Assembly: GCA_001768155.1 (NCBI GenBank)
Contig: MENC01000187.1
Span: 1-5,942 of the forward strand
Direction: 5' to 3'
DNA length: 5,942 nucleotides
Source: Bacteroidetes bacterium GWA2_30_7
GTDB lineage: Bacteria > Bacteroidota > Bacteroidia > Bacteroidales > GWF2-33-38
Positions 1 to 5,942 of the stretch are shown here, in pieces. The notes beneath the pieces were generated by a model. It saw nothing but the letters and a program-made list of their open reading frames with translations. It was not told where the DNA came from and did not search any database. Position numbers and translations under genes: made by a program. Each line of letters starts with the position of its first letter. Within the stretch, counting starts at the first letter, position 1.

Positions 1-23
1 TGAAAAGTTTAAGTAAGGATATT

Positions 24-116
24 CAACACTTTTCAGTGTTGCTGCACATTTACATCATTTCCCCCAATTTCATTGGGGGTTATTCACATTAGACCTACGG
101 TCGCAACCTATGGTTG
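24..116. repeat. Cluster of four short hairpins, REP/MITE-like remnant
   Basis: Four perfect inverted repeats lie close together. They are CAACACT/AGTGTTG (24-30 and 35-41, 4-base loop), CCCCCAAT/ATTGGGGG (61-68 and 72-79, 3-base loop), GACC/GGTC (92-95 and 99-102, loop TAC) and CAACC/GGTTG (104-108 and 112-116, loop TAT). The last two form an imperfect tandem, CCTACGGT and CCTATGGT, offset by 13 bases. The G+C-rich stems stand out against very AT-rich surroundings. Dense short palindromes in an intergenic region are typical of REP-like elements and of ends recognised by IS200/IS605-type or REP-associated tyrosine transposases. No transposase gene is present, so this would be a non-autonomous copy or remnant. 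Mobile origin is inference; the hairpins themselves are seen directly. The C5/G5 hairpin lacks a good T-run on either side, so it is a poor intrinsic terminator. Confidence 0.45.
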
Positions 117-258
117 TCGTTGGGATTTTAGAAATCTCTGAAACCAAATTGAACTTACCAATAATATAAGTAAAACTCAATCTGCATCTTGAAAACCTAA
201 TTGAAAGCTCTAAATTATTCTTTTTCAAAAAAAAGATTCTGAATATCAGGTACAAAAA

Positions 259-296
259 ATTAAAGCCTGTAAATTAATTAATTTACAGGCTTTAAT
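259..296 (-). terminator. Intrinsic terminator of the response-regulator operon
   Basis: Bases 259-296 form a perfect 38-bp palindrome with arms of 19 bases meeting between 277 and 278. The core of the arm is AAAGCCTGT. As RNA, the central AATTAATT would open as a loop. Read on the minus strand, the hairpin comes 17 bases after the stop codon of the response regulator and is followed by TTTTTG (the A-run at 253-258 on the plus strand). That is the layout of a Rho-independent terminator for leftward transcription. On the plus-strand side the T-run is more distant and interrupted, so bidirectional use is less likely. Confidence 0.8.
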
Positions 297-312
297 ATTA
301 CATTTTACTTTT

Positions 313-963
313 TTACAACATCTCGTTAACCATCGCAAATTTAACTAACCCTGCAGTATTTTTTACACCTAATTTTTGAAGCAAATTTCGACGGTGAGTA
401 TCCACAGTTCTTGCTGAAATAAATAGCTTGTCGGCAATTTCCTGATTAGTAAATTCATTTGAAATTAACTTAATAATTTCCCTTTCACGTTTTGTTAAGT
501 CGTCAATAGTTACAGTAAAGTTTTTGGATTTTGCTTTTATAGTTTTATTCATATATTTTGAAACCATAATGTTAGCAACTTCCAAGCTGTAGAAAATTTC
601 ACCCGAATGTACTTTTTTAATTCCATCAATCATTTCCGAAATACTTGTATTTTTTAGAATATACCCAGATGCTCCGGCTTTAAATATCTTCGTAATATAT
701 GCTTCTTCATTATGCATAGATAATACAAGAATTTTCATATTTGGATACTTTTCAATTACTTGTTGTGTGGCATCTATACCATTCATAATTGGCATTTTAA
801 TATCCATTAAAATAACATCAATCGGATTTTTTTCAAGAAAATCCATAACTTGGTTTCCATCTTCGCATTCACCAATAACCTTAATTTCTTTATTACCTGA
901 TAATGCAGCTTTTAATCCATCTCTCAGGATTTTATGGTCTTCTACTATTAATACTTTAATCAT
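313..963 (-). CDS. NarL/LuxR-family response regulator
   Basis: This is a 216-residue two-component response regulator of normal length for the NarL/FixJ family, expected to be a cytoplasmic DNA-binding transcription factor switched by phosphorylation. The receiver domain spans about residues 1-118. It shows the acidic pair E8/D9, the phospho-acceptor D54 in LMDIKMP, S82 in the switch position (VLSM) and the conserved K104 in YILKN. A linker of about 30 residues leads to a LuxR-type helix-turn-helix (about 154-212), with LTKRERE at its start and the recognition helix in SARTVDTHRRNLLQKLGV. All key residues are intact. The start at MIKVLIVEDH sits exactly where family members begin. It is the second gene of a leftward operon, 3 bases after the small secreted protein, and is followed by a strong terminator. 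No histidine kinase lies next to it. The nearest sensor starts at 4791 on the other strand, so partnership with it is only a possibility. Targets are unknown; the divergent intergenic region 1411-1631 is an obvious candidate. Confidence 0.95.
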   Translation of the reverse strand: MIKVLIVEDHKILRDGLKAALSGNKEIKVIGECEDGNQVMDFLEKNPIDVILMDIKMPIMNGIDATQQVIEKYPNMKILVLSMHNEEAYITKIFKAGASGYILKNTSISEMIDGIKKVHSGEIFYSLEVANIMVSKYMNKTIKAKSKNFTVTIDDLTKREREIIKLISNEFTNQEIADKLFISARTVDTHRRNLLQKLGVKNTAGLVKFAMVNEML

Positions 964-966
964 ATT

Positions 967-1410
967 TTATTTATTAATGTTATCAACAACGTATTGTATT
1001 GAAGGATTTTCGAACACTTTAGTATCACTATATCTTATTATACCCGATTCATATAATTGTTTAATTCTGTAATATGAAGTATTCTGATTAATGTTGCTAT
1101 CTTTAAAGCAATATAAAATATCTATATTTTCATTTGGAACTCCAATTCCTTTAATTATGCCAATTCTCGAAAACGCTTGATTATCAACAGATTTTTCCAT
1201 AATATATAGACAGTCTTTCGTTTCAGCTTTAACAGTCCATTTAAAATATAATTGATTTTCAAACAAATTTAATTCAAACGATGTTAATGAAGTTATGTAG
1301 TTTTCGTCTTTATTAAAAGTCGAAACAATTGAGCCATTACTTTCTGGAACTTTTTGCGAAAAAAGCAATCCTGAAATCGCTAATAAAATTAAGGTTGCAG
1401 TTGTTTTCAT
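967..1410 (-). CDS. Small secreted protein with a single Fn3-like domain, function unknown
   Basis: This 147-residue protein has a clear N-terminal signal peptide: MKTT, a hydrophobic stretch at about 5-17, then probable cleavage near FSQ-K (residues 17-20). The mature part, about residues 41-133, resembles the fibronectin-III-like beta-sandwich that often precedes the C-terminal sorting domain in T9SS substrates. The spaced signature is visible: LYFKWTVKAE (54-63), IMEKSVDNQAFSRIG (70-84), GIG (88-90), then SYYRIKQLYESG (112-123) and YSDTKV (127-132). In typical substrates this domain is followed by a 70-90 residue sorting domain. Here the protein stops about 15 residues after the sandwich, so that signal is missing and the product is probably periplasmic or released by another route. 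The minus-strand AAAGGA five bases before ATG supports the chosen start. It is first in an operon with the response regulator, 3 bases apart. The family call rests on motif spacing, not on a search, and no function can be assigned. Confidence 0.8.
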   Translation of the reverse strand: MKTTATLILLAISGLLFSQKVPESNGSIVSTFNKDENYITSLTSFELNLFENQLYFKWTVKAETKDCLYIMEKSVDNQAFSRIGIIKGIGVPNENIDILYCFKDSNINQNTSYYRIKQLYESGIIRYSDTKVFENPSIQYVVDNINK

Positions 1411-1415
1411 TTTTA

Positions 1416-1421
1416 TCCTTT
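1416..1421 (-). promoter_or_regulatory. Shine-Dalgarno-like site of the small secreted protein
   Basis: On the minus strand AAAGGA is followed by TAAAA and then the ATG at 1410. This is a usable purine-rich site at short spacing and supports that start codon. The other genes in the window show no comparable site, as is common in the Bacteroidota. Confidence 0.5.
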
Positions 1422-1472
1422 TTTAGTTTGTATAAAATTACAACCCGAAAAAGCTATAAAAAAGACGATTTT

Positions 1473-1503
1473 CACGTATTTTTTAAAAATTTAAATATAC
1501 GTG
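1473..1503. promoter_or_regulatory. Spaced inverted repeat in the divergent region, candidate operator
   Basis: CACGTAT (1473-1479) and its exact reverse complement ATACGTG (1497-1503) are separated by 17 bases made only of A and T, including TTTTTAAAAA at 1480-1489. The half-sites are 24 bases apart, start to start. They lie 63-93 bases before the leftward start codon and 129-159 bases before the rightward one, so a dimeric regulator bound here could act on both operons. The symmetric sequence is observed directly. That it is an operator, and which protein would bind it, is inference. Confidence 0.4.
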
Positions 1504-1587
1504 TTTTTACTTAATTTTTATGTAAGTTAAATCTAAAATATTAATACTTTTTGCTGAAAATAAAAATACCAGAAAACCATGTATTTA

Positions 1588-1612
1588 TTTGAAATTAGCT
1601 AATATATTTTTG
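1588..1612 (+). promoter_or_regulatory. Promoter-like element before the porP/sprF-like gene
   Basis: TATTTTTG at 1605-1612 matches the TAnnTTTG -7 element known for Bacteroides and Flavobacterium housekeeping promoters. It lies 19 bases before the ATG at 1632, which would give a short leader. A TTTG at 1588-1591 lies upstream, but the gap of 13 bases is shorter than the usual 17-23, so the -33 partner is doubtful. A perfect 10-base palindrome, ATTAGCTAAT (1594-1603), fills the spacer and could be a repressor or activator site. Confidence 0.4.
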
Positions 1613-1631
1613 GTAAGTTAATTTTAGAGTT

Positions 1632-2657
1632 ATGCAATTCACAAAACAAGACATAAAATTTATAGTATTAATTATTTTAGTACTTATAGGAAAATTTTTA
1701 TCGGCTCAGGATAGCTTTTTCAGCAATCATCATTCAACCTCAATGTATAATAATCCAATAAATACAGGTATTAGCCAAAACGATTGGCGTTTTATAAATA
1801 ATTACAGATGTCAGTGGAAATCATTCGGTCAACCATATAATAGCTATTTTACAAGTTACGACAGACAATTTTATCTATACAATGAAAATATTAGTTCAGG
1901 AATTTTTATAATAAGAGAAACATCTGGTAGTAATAATTTTTTTTCAAACAATATAACAGCTTCATTAGCATATCATAAAGAAATCAAAAATAACACATAT
2001 CATATTGGAATACAAGGAGGATATTTACAAAAAGGAATTGATACAAAAAACTTAACTCTACCCGACCAGTTTGATATGTCTTCAGGATATTTTAATCCTG
2101 AATTTTCTACCGAAGATAATATAATAAGGAGTAAAATGTCTGCTTATATATTTAATTTTGGTTTAGGTTTTAGTAAGCATTTTAATGGCAAAGAAATTAC
2201 AATAGGTTATTCATACAATAATTTTAAAATTCCAGTTTCAAGCTTTATAAATTTAGATTATTCGTTATACAATAAAAATACAATATTTATAGAATCGAAA
2301 ATTGGTTTAGGCACTAAAGTTTATTTAACTCCATCTGTATATTCGTTAACTCAACATGCTTCAAATCAAGTAACTTTAGGTACTTCAATAGGTTATATTT
2401 ATAAATACGACCAACTTAAAGATTATGACATTAGCTGTGGAGTGTATTTAAGAACCGGCAAGTTAAAATTTAACGAATCTTTAATTTTTTCGGCAGGAGT
2501 AGAAGTCAGCAATTTTCTTTTAGGGATTAATTATGATATAGGAATTTCAAAAATTGCCCGAATGGTAGGTCTAAAAAATGCTTTAGAATTATCGTTCATT
2601 TGGAAAGGTATATATAGTAACATAGATAAAACAAAAAACAAATGCGTAAGATTTTAA
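1632..2657 (+). CDS. PorP/SprF-family type IX secretion outer-membrane protein
   Basis: The 341-residue product has the usual size of PorP/SprF proteins, predicted outer-membrane beta-barrels of the T9SS. PorP is part of the secretion and gliding apparatus, and SprF is needed to put the adhesin SprB on the cell surface. A hydrophobic signal segment (about residues 9-24) ends at SAQ, just before the family's N-terminal signature: QDSFFS (26-31) followed by MYNNPINTG (38-46), corresponding to the usual QDPxFSQ...NPAxxG. The next conserved block is also present: WRFINNYRCQW (52-62) and SYFTSYD (71-77). The rest is a run of alternating hydrophobic and polar strands with many Gly, Tyr and Phe, as in a barrel. 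It overlaps the downstream OmpA-like gene by 16 bases, implying coupled translation and a joint complex. In SprB/SprF-type loci the exported client lies beside the gene; here the upstream neighbour is divergent and no large secreted protein is seen. Whether it is core PorP or a client-specific SprF-like paralogue cannot be decided. Confidence 0.9.
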   Translation: MQFTKQDIKFIVLIILVLIGKFLSAQDSFFSNHHSTSMYNNPINTGISQNDWRFINNYRCQWKSFGQPYNSYFTSYDRQFYLYNENISSGIFIIRETSGSNNFFSNNITASLAYHKEIKNNTYHIGIQGGYLQKGIDTKNLTLPDQFDMSSGYFNPEFSTEDNIIRSKMSAYIFNFGLGFSKHFNGKEITIGYSYNNFKIPVSSFINLDYSLYNKNTIFIESKIGLGTKVYLTPSVYSLTQHASNQVTLGTSIGYIYKYDQLKDYDISCGVYLRTGKLKFNESLIFSAGVEVSNFLLGINYDIGISKIARMVGLKNALELSFIWKGIYSNIDKTKNKCVRF

Positions 2658-4633
2658 TTATTCTGATTGGAACTGTTTTATTATTTAATAATAAAATTTC
2701 CGCACAATTAAGTATCGAAAACTTAAATGTATCTCAAACGAAAAAGTTTATAAAAAGCTCACAACGAACAGCTAATATTGATTTAACTATTAGCCTTTTA
2801 GAACATTTATGCTCGTTAAGTCCACAAAACGATAAAGCTTTTTTTAATTTAGGATTAGCTTATTACAATAAGCGAGAGTATTCAGCGGCTTCTGAAAAGT
2901 TTTTAAAAAGCTATGAACTGAATAAGCAAAAAAATGTTTCGGCACTTTATTTTTATTCAAAAATGTTGAAATATAATGGGCAAGTAGCCGAAGCGATTAA
3001 TAATTTTACTGAGTTTAAAAAAATTGGAAAACGAACTAAATTTTATTCTCAAAATCGTAAAGAAATAGAATCTGAAATTGCAGGATTCAATGTCGATAGT
3101 GTAAAAAATAATGTAAAAATTGCAAGAATCGACAACGAAATTAATAACGCCGGAGCAGAATTTTCGCCAATAATATTAGATGAAAATAGATTTATATATT
3201 CAGCATTTAACAACGAAAAAAATGCTTTTTCGCTTTACGAAGCTTCAAAAATTGATAATAAATGGACCAAATCAGATAATGTTATTGATGCACTAAGTAA
3301 TCTTGGATATTCAATAGGAAGTGGTAGTTTTTCAAAAGATAGCTTACGATTTTACTTTACTGTTTGTAAAGAAAACTGGCAAAATAAAACAATTTGTGAA
3401 ATTTATGTAACATCAAAATCATCAGAAGATTGGACAAGCCCGATTAAACTCGAAAAGCCGGTTAATTTAACAAATTATACAAGCAAACATCCAACTGTAA
3501 CAACAAATTCTAAAAATGCCGATGTACTTTATTTTGCATCTGACAGACCCTACGGCTATGGAGGGCTGGATATTTGGTTTACAGAATATGATATTAAAAA
3601 TGAAATGTTTGCTGAACCAAAAAATCTAGGTGGAAAAGTCAATTCAAAACACGATGAAATAACTCCATTTTACGACTATAATTCACATTGTTTATTTTTT
3701 AGTTCAAATGGTTTTCAAGGACTTGGAGGTTTCGATATTTTTAAAACTTATGGAGATAAAAGAAAATGGTCAAGTTCCAATAATATCGGAAAACCTTTAA
3801 ACTCCGGTTCTGATGATTTCTTTTATGTATTAAAAAATAATGCAGGTTATTTAATATCAAACAGAAGCGACTCAGCAACCGGCAAACTTGAAACTTGTTG
3901 CGATGATATTTTTGCTTTTGAATATAACATTGAAAACAAAATTTTACTAAAAGGAAGTGTTTATTCAATTAACCCTATTAAATATGATAATGAATCAACA
4001 TTTAGCGAAAATATTAAAGTTCAACTATATATTAAGGGCGATGATGATTTTTATCTCGCTGATGAACAACTGGCAAATCTTAAAGGCGAATATTCTTTTT
4101 TAGTCGAAAAGGATAACGATTATAAAGTAATGGTAAGTTCAAATAATAAAGAAGAATTTTTAACAGTAAATGCTAATGATATTAAAGCAGCTAACACTGA
4201 TACAATAAACTTAATGGCAATAAGCATAGATTATATTCCTACAGAAGCTTTTACAATAAACGATGTTTACTACGCTTATAACGATTATCAATTAACTTCA
4301 GAAGCAAAGGACACAATTTCTAAAAAATTGTTAGCATTTCTAAATAATAACAAAAATATTTCTGTAGAAATTGCATCACATACCGATAACAAAGGAGAAG
4401 ATTCATACAATATCGAATTATCGCAAAAAAGAGCACAAAGTGTAGTCGATTTTTTAGTTACAAATGGAATAGATGCAACACGATTAAAAGCTAAAGGTTA
4501 TGGCGAAAATTTCCCTCTAACTGCTAATGCTTTTTCCGATGGAACAGATAATGAAACCGGTAGAAGCCAAAATCGCCGAACAGAATTTAGAATTATTTCT
4601 GCTGAAACTTCGTTGATGGTTGAAAATAAATAA
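2642..4633 (+). CDS. PorE-like OmpA-family protein with TPR and beta-propeller repeats
   Basis: This 663-residue envelope protein has the domain order known from PorE. A signal peptide (about 1-21, cleavage near SAQ-L) has no Cys at +1, so it is not an obvious lipoprotein. TPR-like helices follow (about 47-125, e.g. AFFNLGLAYYNKREYSAASE). A WD40/PD40-type beta-propeller spans about 155-430, with repeats such as YFASDRPYGYGGLDIW (297-312) and FFSSNGFQGLGGFDIF (352-367). A carboxypeptidase-regulatory-like beta-sandwich lies at about 433-512. The OmpA C-terminal peptidoglycan-binding domain covers about 535-655. In it D582 (SHTDN) and R597 (LSQKRAQSV) are 15 residues apart, as are the diaminopimelate-binding Asp and Arg of Acinetobacter OmpA, so the pocket looks functional; NRRTEFRI closes the domain. 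PorE is thought to tie the T9SS to peptidoglycan, and a similar anchoring role with the preceding PorP/SprF-like barrel is the natural inference. The start overlaps that gene by 16 bases and places the signal peptide correctly. A vicinal pair C419-C420 sits in the last propeller blade. Confidence 0.9.
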   Translation: MRKILIILIGTVLLFNNKISAQLSIENLNVSQTKKFIKSSQRTANIDLTISLLEHLCSLSPQNDKAFFNLGLAYYNKREYSAASEKFLKSYELNKQKNVSALYFYSKMLKYNGQVAEAINNFTEFKKIGKRTKFYSQNRKEIESEIAGFNVDSVKNNVKIARIDNEINNAGAEFSPIILDENRFIYSAFNNEKNAFSLYEASKIDNKWTKSDNVIDALSNLGYSIGSGSFSKDSLRFYFTVCKENWQNKTICEIYVTSKSSEDWTSPIKLEKPVNLTNYTSKHPTVTTNSKNADVLYFASDRPYGYGGLDIWFTEYDIKNEMFAEPKNLGGKVNSKHDEITPFYDYNSHCLFFSSNGFQGLGGFDIFKTYGDKRKWSSSNNIGKPLNSGSDDFFYVLKNNAGYLISNRSDSATGKLETCCDDIFAFEYNIENKILLKGSVYSINPIKYDNESTFSENIKVQLYIKGDDDFYLADEQLANLKGEYSFLVEKDNDYKVMVSSNNKEEFLTVNANDIKAANTDTINLMAISIDYIPTEAFTINDVYYAYNDYQLTSEAKDTISKKLLAFLNNNKNISVEIASHTDNKGEDSYNIELSQKRAQSVVDFLVTNGIDATRLKAKGYGENFPLTANAFSDGTDNETGRSQNRRTEFRIISAETSLMVENK

Positions 4634-4662
4634 TTTAGCATAAAGACAATAGGAAAATGACG

Positions 4663-4714
4663 GAAAGTAAATATACTTTCACATTTACAATGAAGCAAAC
4701 TCAATTGCTTCATT
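4663..4714 (+). terminator. Two adjacent hairpins after the PorE-like gene, weak terminator candidate
   Basis: GAAAGTA/TACTTTC (4663-4669 and 4674-4680, 4-base loop) is followed at once by AATGAAGCAA/TTGCTTCATT (4689-4698 and 4705-4714, 6-base loop). They begin 30 bases after the stop codon. Neither has a proper T-run behind it, since the second is followed by TGCTATAAC. They could reduce read-through, protect the 3' end of the mRNA, or shape the leader of the sensor gene. The gap 4634-4790 shows no TAnnTTTG promoter element, so read-through into the sensor gene remains possible. Confidence 0.35.
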
Positions 4715-4790
4715 TGCTATAACAAGTATATTCTTATATTACAAAATCATTTTCTTAAAAAAATAAGGTTTTTAAAAACTAATATGAAAT

Positions 4791-5942
4791 ATGAAACAAT
4801 TTATCAATAGAGCTCTCCTTTTTCATTTTAGAAATAGAGATGACATTTCCTTAGAAAATAAATTGACAAATATTTTGATGTTTATTGGAGCATTTATTTG
4901 CTTTATGGGTTTTATAATTAATTATTTTAATGGTTTTTCATTACTGTTAAATTGGATGATTGGCATTGGAGGGATTGCATACTCTGTACTTTTTTACTTT
5001 TCTTCATATAAAAATCTCACAAAGCAACTTGAAATTCCATTTCAAATCGTATCTGTTTTATTATTAGCATACAGTTGGCAAACAACAGATGGTATTAATG
5101 GCTCAACTACTAATTTTTTTTATATCGTAACTTTTGCATTGATTTATTGTAGTTCTAAAAAAAAATATTGGATTACATTTAGTTTTTTAATTTCAACCTC
5201 TGTAGCCTTAATCCTGATTCAAAAATACTTACCATCATTAATAATCCCATATCCTGATAAAAACACCCAAATAAGCGATATAACATCTGGCTTTGTTTTA
5301 GCAATGTTTACTTTTGGAATATTTACTATTTTAATAAAAAAGAGTTTTGACATAGAACGCACAAAATCAGAGCTTAAGACTAAAGAACTAGCTTTATCAG
5401 AGAAACGATTTAAAGACATCGCAATTATAAGTGCAGATTGGATATGGGAAGTTGACGAACAAGGAAGGTACTCATATTGCTCAGAGAAAGTTGAAGAAAT
5501 TTTAGGATTTAGCCAAAACGAAATAATAGGAAAGTATTTTCTTGATTTAATAATAGCAGATGAGCAAAAAAGCATACAATTAATTAAGATTTTTGATTAT
5601 AAAAAGTCTTTTAAAGATTTAGAAAACTGGAATCTGACCAATGCAGGAAAATCAATTTGTCTTCTAACAAGTGGAGTTCCTGTTTTTGACGAACATAATA
5701 ACTTTAAAGGATATCGTGGTGTAAATAAAGATATTACTGAACGAAAACTGGCTGAAATTGCTAAAATTCAATCAGAAGAAGCTCTAATAAAAACTCAGCA
5801 AATTACAGAAGGAATAATAAACTCAATTACTGTAAGAGTATTTTGGAAAGATATTAACCTTATTTATATTGGTTGTAATAAGGCATTTGCATTAGATGCA
5901 GGATATACGGAGCCTTCTGAAATAGTTGGTAAAAATGACTAT
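4791..5942 (+). CDS. Membrane-anchored PAS sensor protein, probable histidine kinase (3' end cut off)
   Basis: The frame is open for 384 codons from ATG 4791 to the window edge, so the product is incomplete at its C-terminus. An N-terminal membrane domain covers about residues 25-182, with roughly five or six hydrophobic segments (near 26-46, 51-71, 83-97, 107-120, 126-145, 165-182). A short coiled helix, about 184-204, links it to PAS domain 1 (about 203-318). This has the typical start ADWIWEVDEQGRYSYCSEKV (215-234), then EEILGFSQNEIIGK, and the usual end GYRGVNKDITERKLAE (307-322). Another helix leads to a second PAS domain that begins near 338, with VFWKDINLIYIGCNKAF (350-366) and GKNDY at the cut. 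Proteins of this design are usually sensor or hybrid histidine kinases of the inner membrane, but no HisKA or ATPase part is visible, so a diguanylate cyclase or another output is not excluded. An ATG at 4784 is rejected because its frame stops within nine codons. The gene follows the PorE-like gene by 157 bases on the same strand. Confidence 0.85.
   Translation, partial: MKQFINRALLFHFRNRDDISLENKLTNILMFIGAFICFMGFIINYFNGFSLLLNWMIGIGGIAYSVLFYFSSYKNLTKQLEIPFQIVSVLLLAYSWQTTDGINGSTTNFFYIVTFALIYCSSKKKYWITFSFLISTSVALILIQKYLPSLIIPYPDKNTQISDITSGFVLAMFTFGIFTILIKKSFDIERTKSELKTKELALSEKRFKDIAIISADWIWEVDEQGRYSYCSEKVEEILGFSQNEIIGKYFLDLIIADEQKSIQLIKIFDYKKSFKDLENWNLTNAGKSICLLTSGVPVFDEHNNFKGYRGVNKDITERKLAEIAKIQSEEALIKTQQITEGIINSITVRVFWKDINLIYIGCNKAFALDAGYTEPSEIVGKNDY

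Larger units (their letters stand above)
1..312. other. Gene-free stretch left of the response regulator
   Basis: I see no convincing coding region here. Short open frames exist on both strands, but they run straight through hairpin arms and show no recognisable domain. What the stretch does hold is a set of short inverted repeats in its first 116 bases and a long palindrome at 259-296, both listed separately. Bases 1-8 (TGAAAAGT) are also the exact reverse complement of 28-35 (ACTTTTCA), which would compete with the hairpin at 24-41. The part between 117 and 258 is AT-rich with no structure that I can name. Confidence 0.6.

Noticed and set aside
61..79. C5/G5 hairpin as an intrinsic terminator
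   Set aside because: Neither side carries a T-run in the right orientation (TTATTCAC on the right; AAATGATG on the minus strand), so it is kept only as part of the repeat cluster.
70..255. Open frame of 61 codons on the minus strand
   Set aside because: It runs through the hairpin arms at 72-116, has no recognisable domain, and its first half is low-complexity Phe/Lys/Leu text. The frame is better explained by AT-rich intergenic sequence.
767..1072. Open frame of 101 codons on the plus strand
   Set aside because: It lies opposite the response regulator and the small secreted protein, both of which have clear family motifs; this is an antisense shadow.
1329..1514. Open frame of 61 codons on the plus strand
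   Set aside because: It begins antisense to the signal peptide of the small secreted protein and covers the divergent control region; no domain is visible.
3741..3968. Open frame of 75 codons on the minus strand
   Set aside because: It is fully inside the propeller region of the PorE-like gene, whose protein sequence is well supported.
4498..4713. Open frame of 71 codons on the minus strand
   Set aside because: It is antisense to the OmpA domain, and its start lies in the hairpin at 4689-4714.
4784..4810. Alternative ATG at 4784 for the sensor gene
   Set aside because: This frame reaches TAG after eight codons; the ATG at 4791 opens the frame that encodes the membrane and PAS domains.
5219..5575. 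Open frame of 118 codons on the minus strand
   Set aside because: It is antisense to the PAS sensor, whose frame is continuous from 4791 with canonical PAS motifs.
1..5942. CRISPR array, tRNA, rRNA or riboswitch
   Set aside because: I found no regularly spaced direct repeats, cloverleaf or rRNA-like sequence, and no known riboswitch core. The leaders are too short or lack conserved aptamer motifs.

Overview
The window is strongly AT-rich and looks like a chromosomal segment from a member of the Bacteroidota. The main support is a PorP/SprF-type outer-membrane protein followed by a TPR / beta-propeller / OmpA lipoprotein-like protein of the PorE type; both families are characteristic of the type IX secretion system (T9SS) and gliding machinery of that phylum. 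Weak or absent Shine-Dalgarno sequences and a TAnnTTTG-like promoter element fit the same assignment. I cannot place it to genus.

Layout. Positions 1-312 hold no convincing gene, only a cluster of short hairpins (24-116) that resembles a REP/MITE-like remnant, and a 38-bp perfect palindrome (259-296) that ends the leftward operon. The leftward operon (1410 to 313, minus strand) encodes a small secreted protein with an Fn3-like domain, then, 3 bases later, a NarL/LuxR-type response regulator. A 221-bp divergent control region (1411-1631) follows, containing a spaced inverted repeat and a promoter-like element with an embedded palindrome. The rightward pair (1632-4633, plus strand) is the PorP/SprF-like gene overlapping the PorE/OmpA-like gene by 16 bases. 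After a 157-bp gap with two hairpins, a membrane-anchored PAS sensor protein begins at 4791 and runs off the right end; it is probably a histidine kinase, but the kinase part lies outside the window.

How they may work together. The PorP/SprF and PorE pair would form an outer-membrane and periplasmic assembly, anchored to peptidoglycan through the OmpA domain, that holds or presents a T9SS-exported surface protein. No large T9SS substrate is visible here, so the client must be encoded elsewhere or outside the window. The divergent arrangement raises the possibility that the response regulator controls the pair from the shared intergenic region, and that the sensor downstream feeds the regulator. 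Both links are inference from position only. Most of the content belongs to known families. The least explained items are the stand-alone Fn3-like secreted protein cotranscribed with a regulator, and the spaced inverted repeat in the divergent region.
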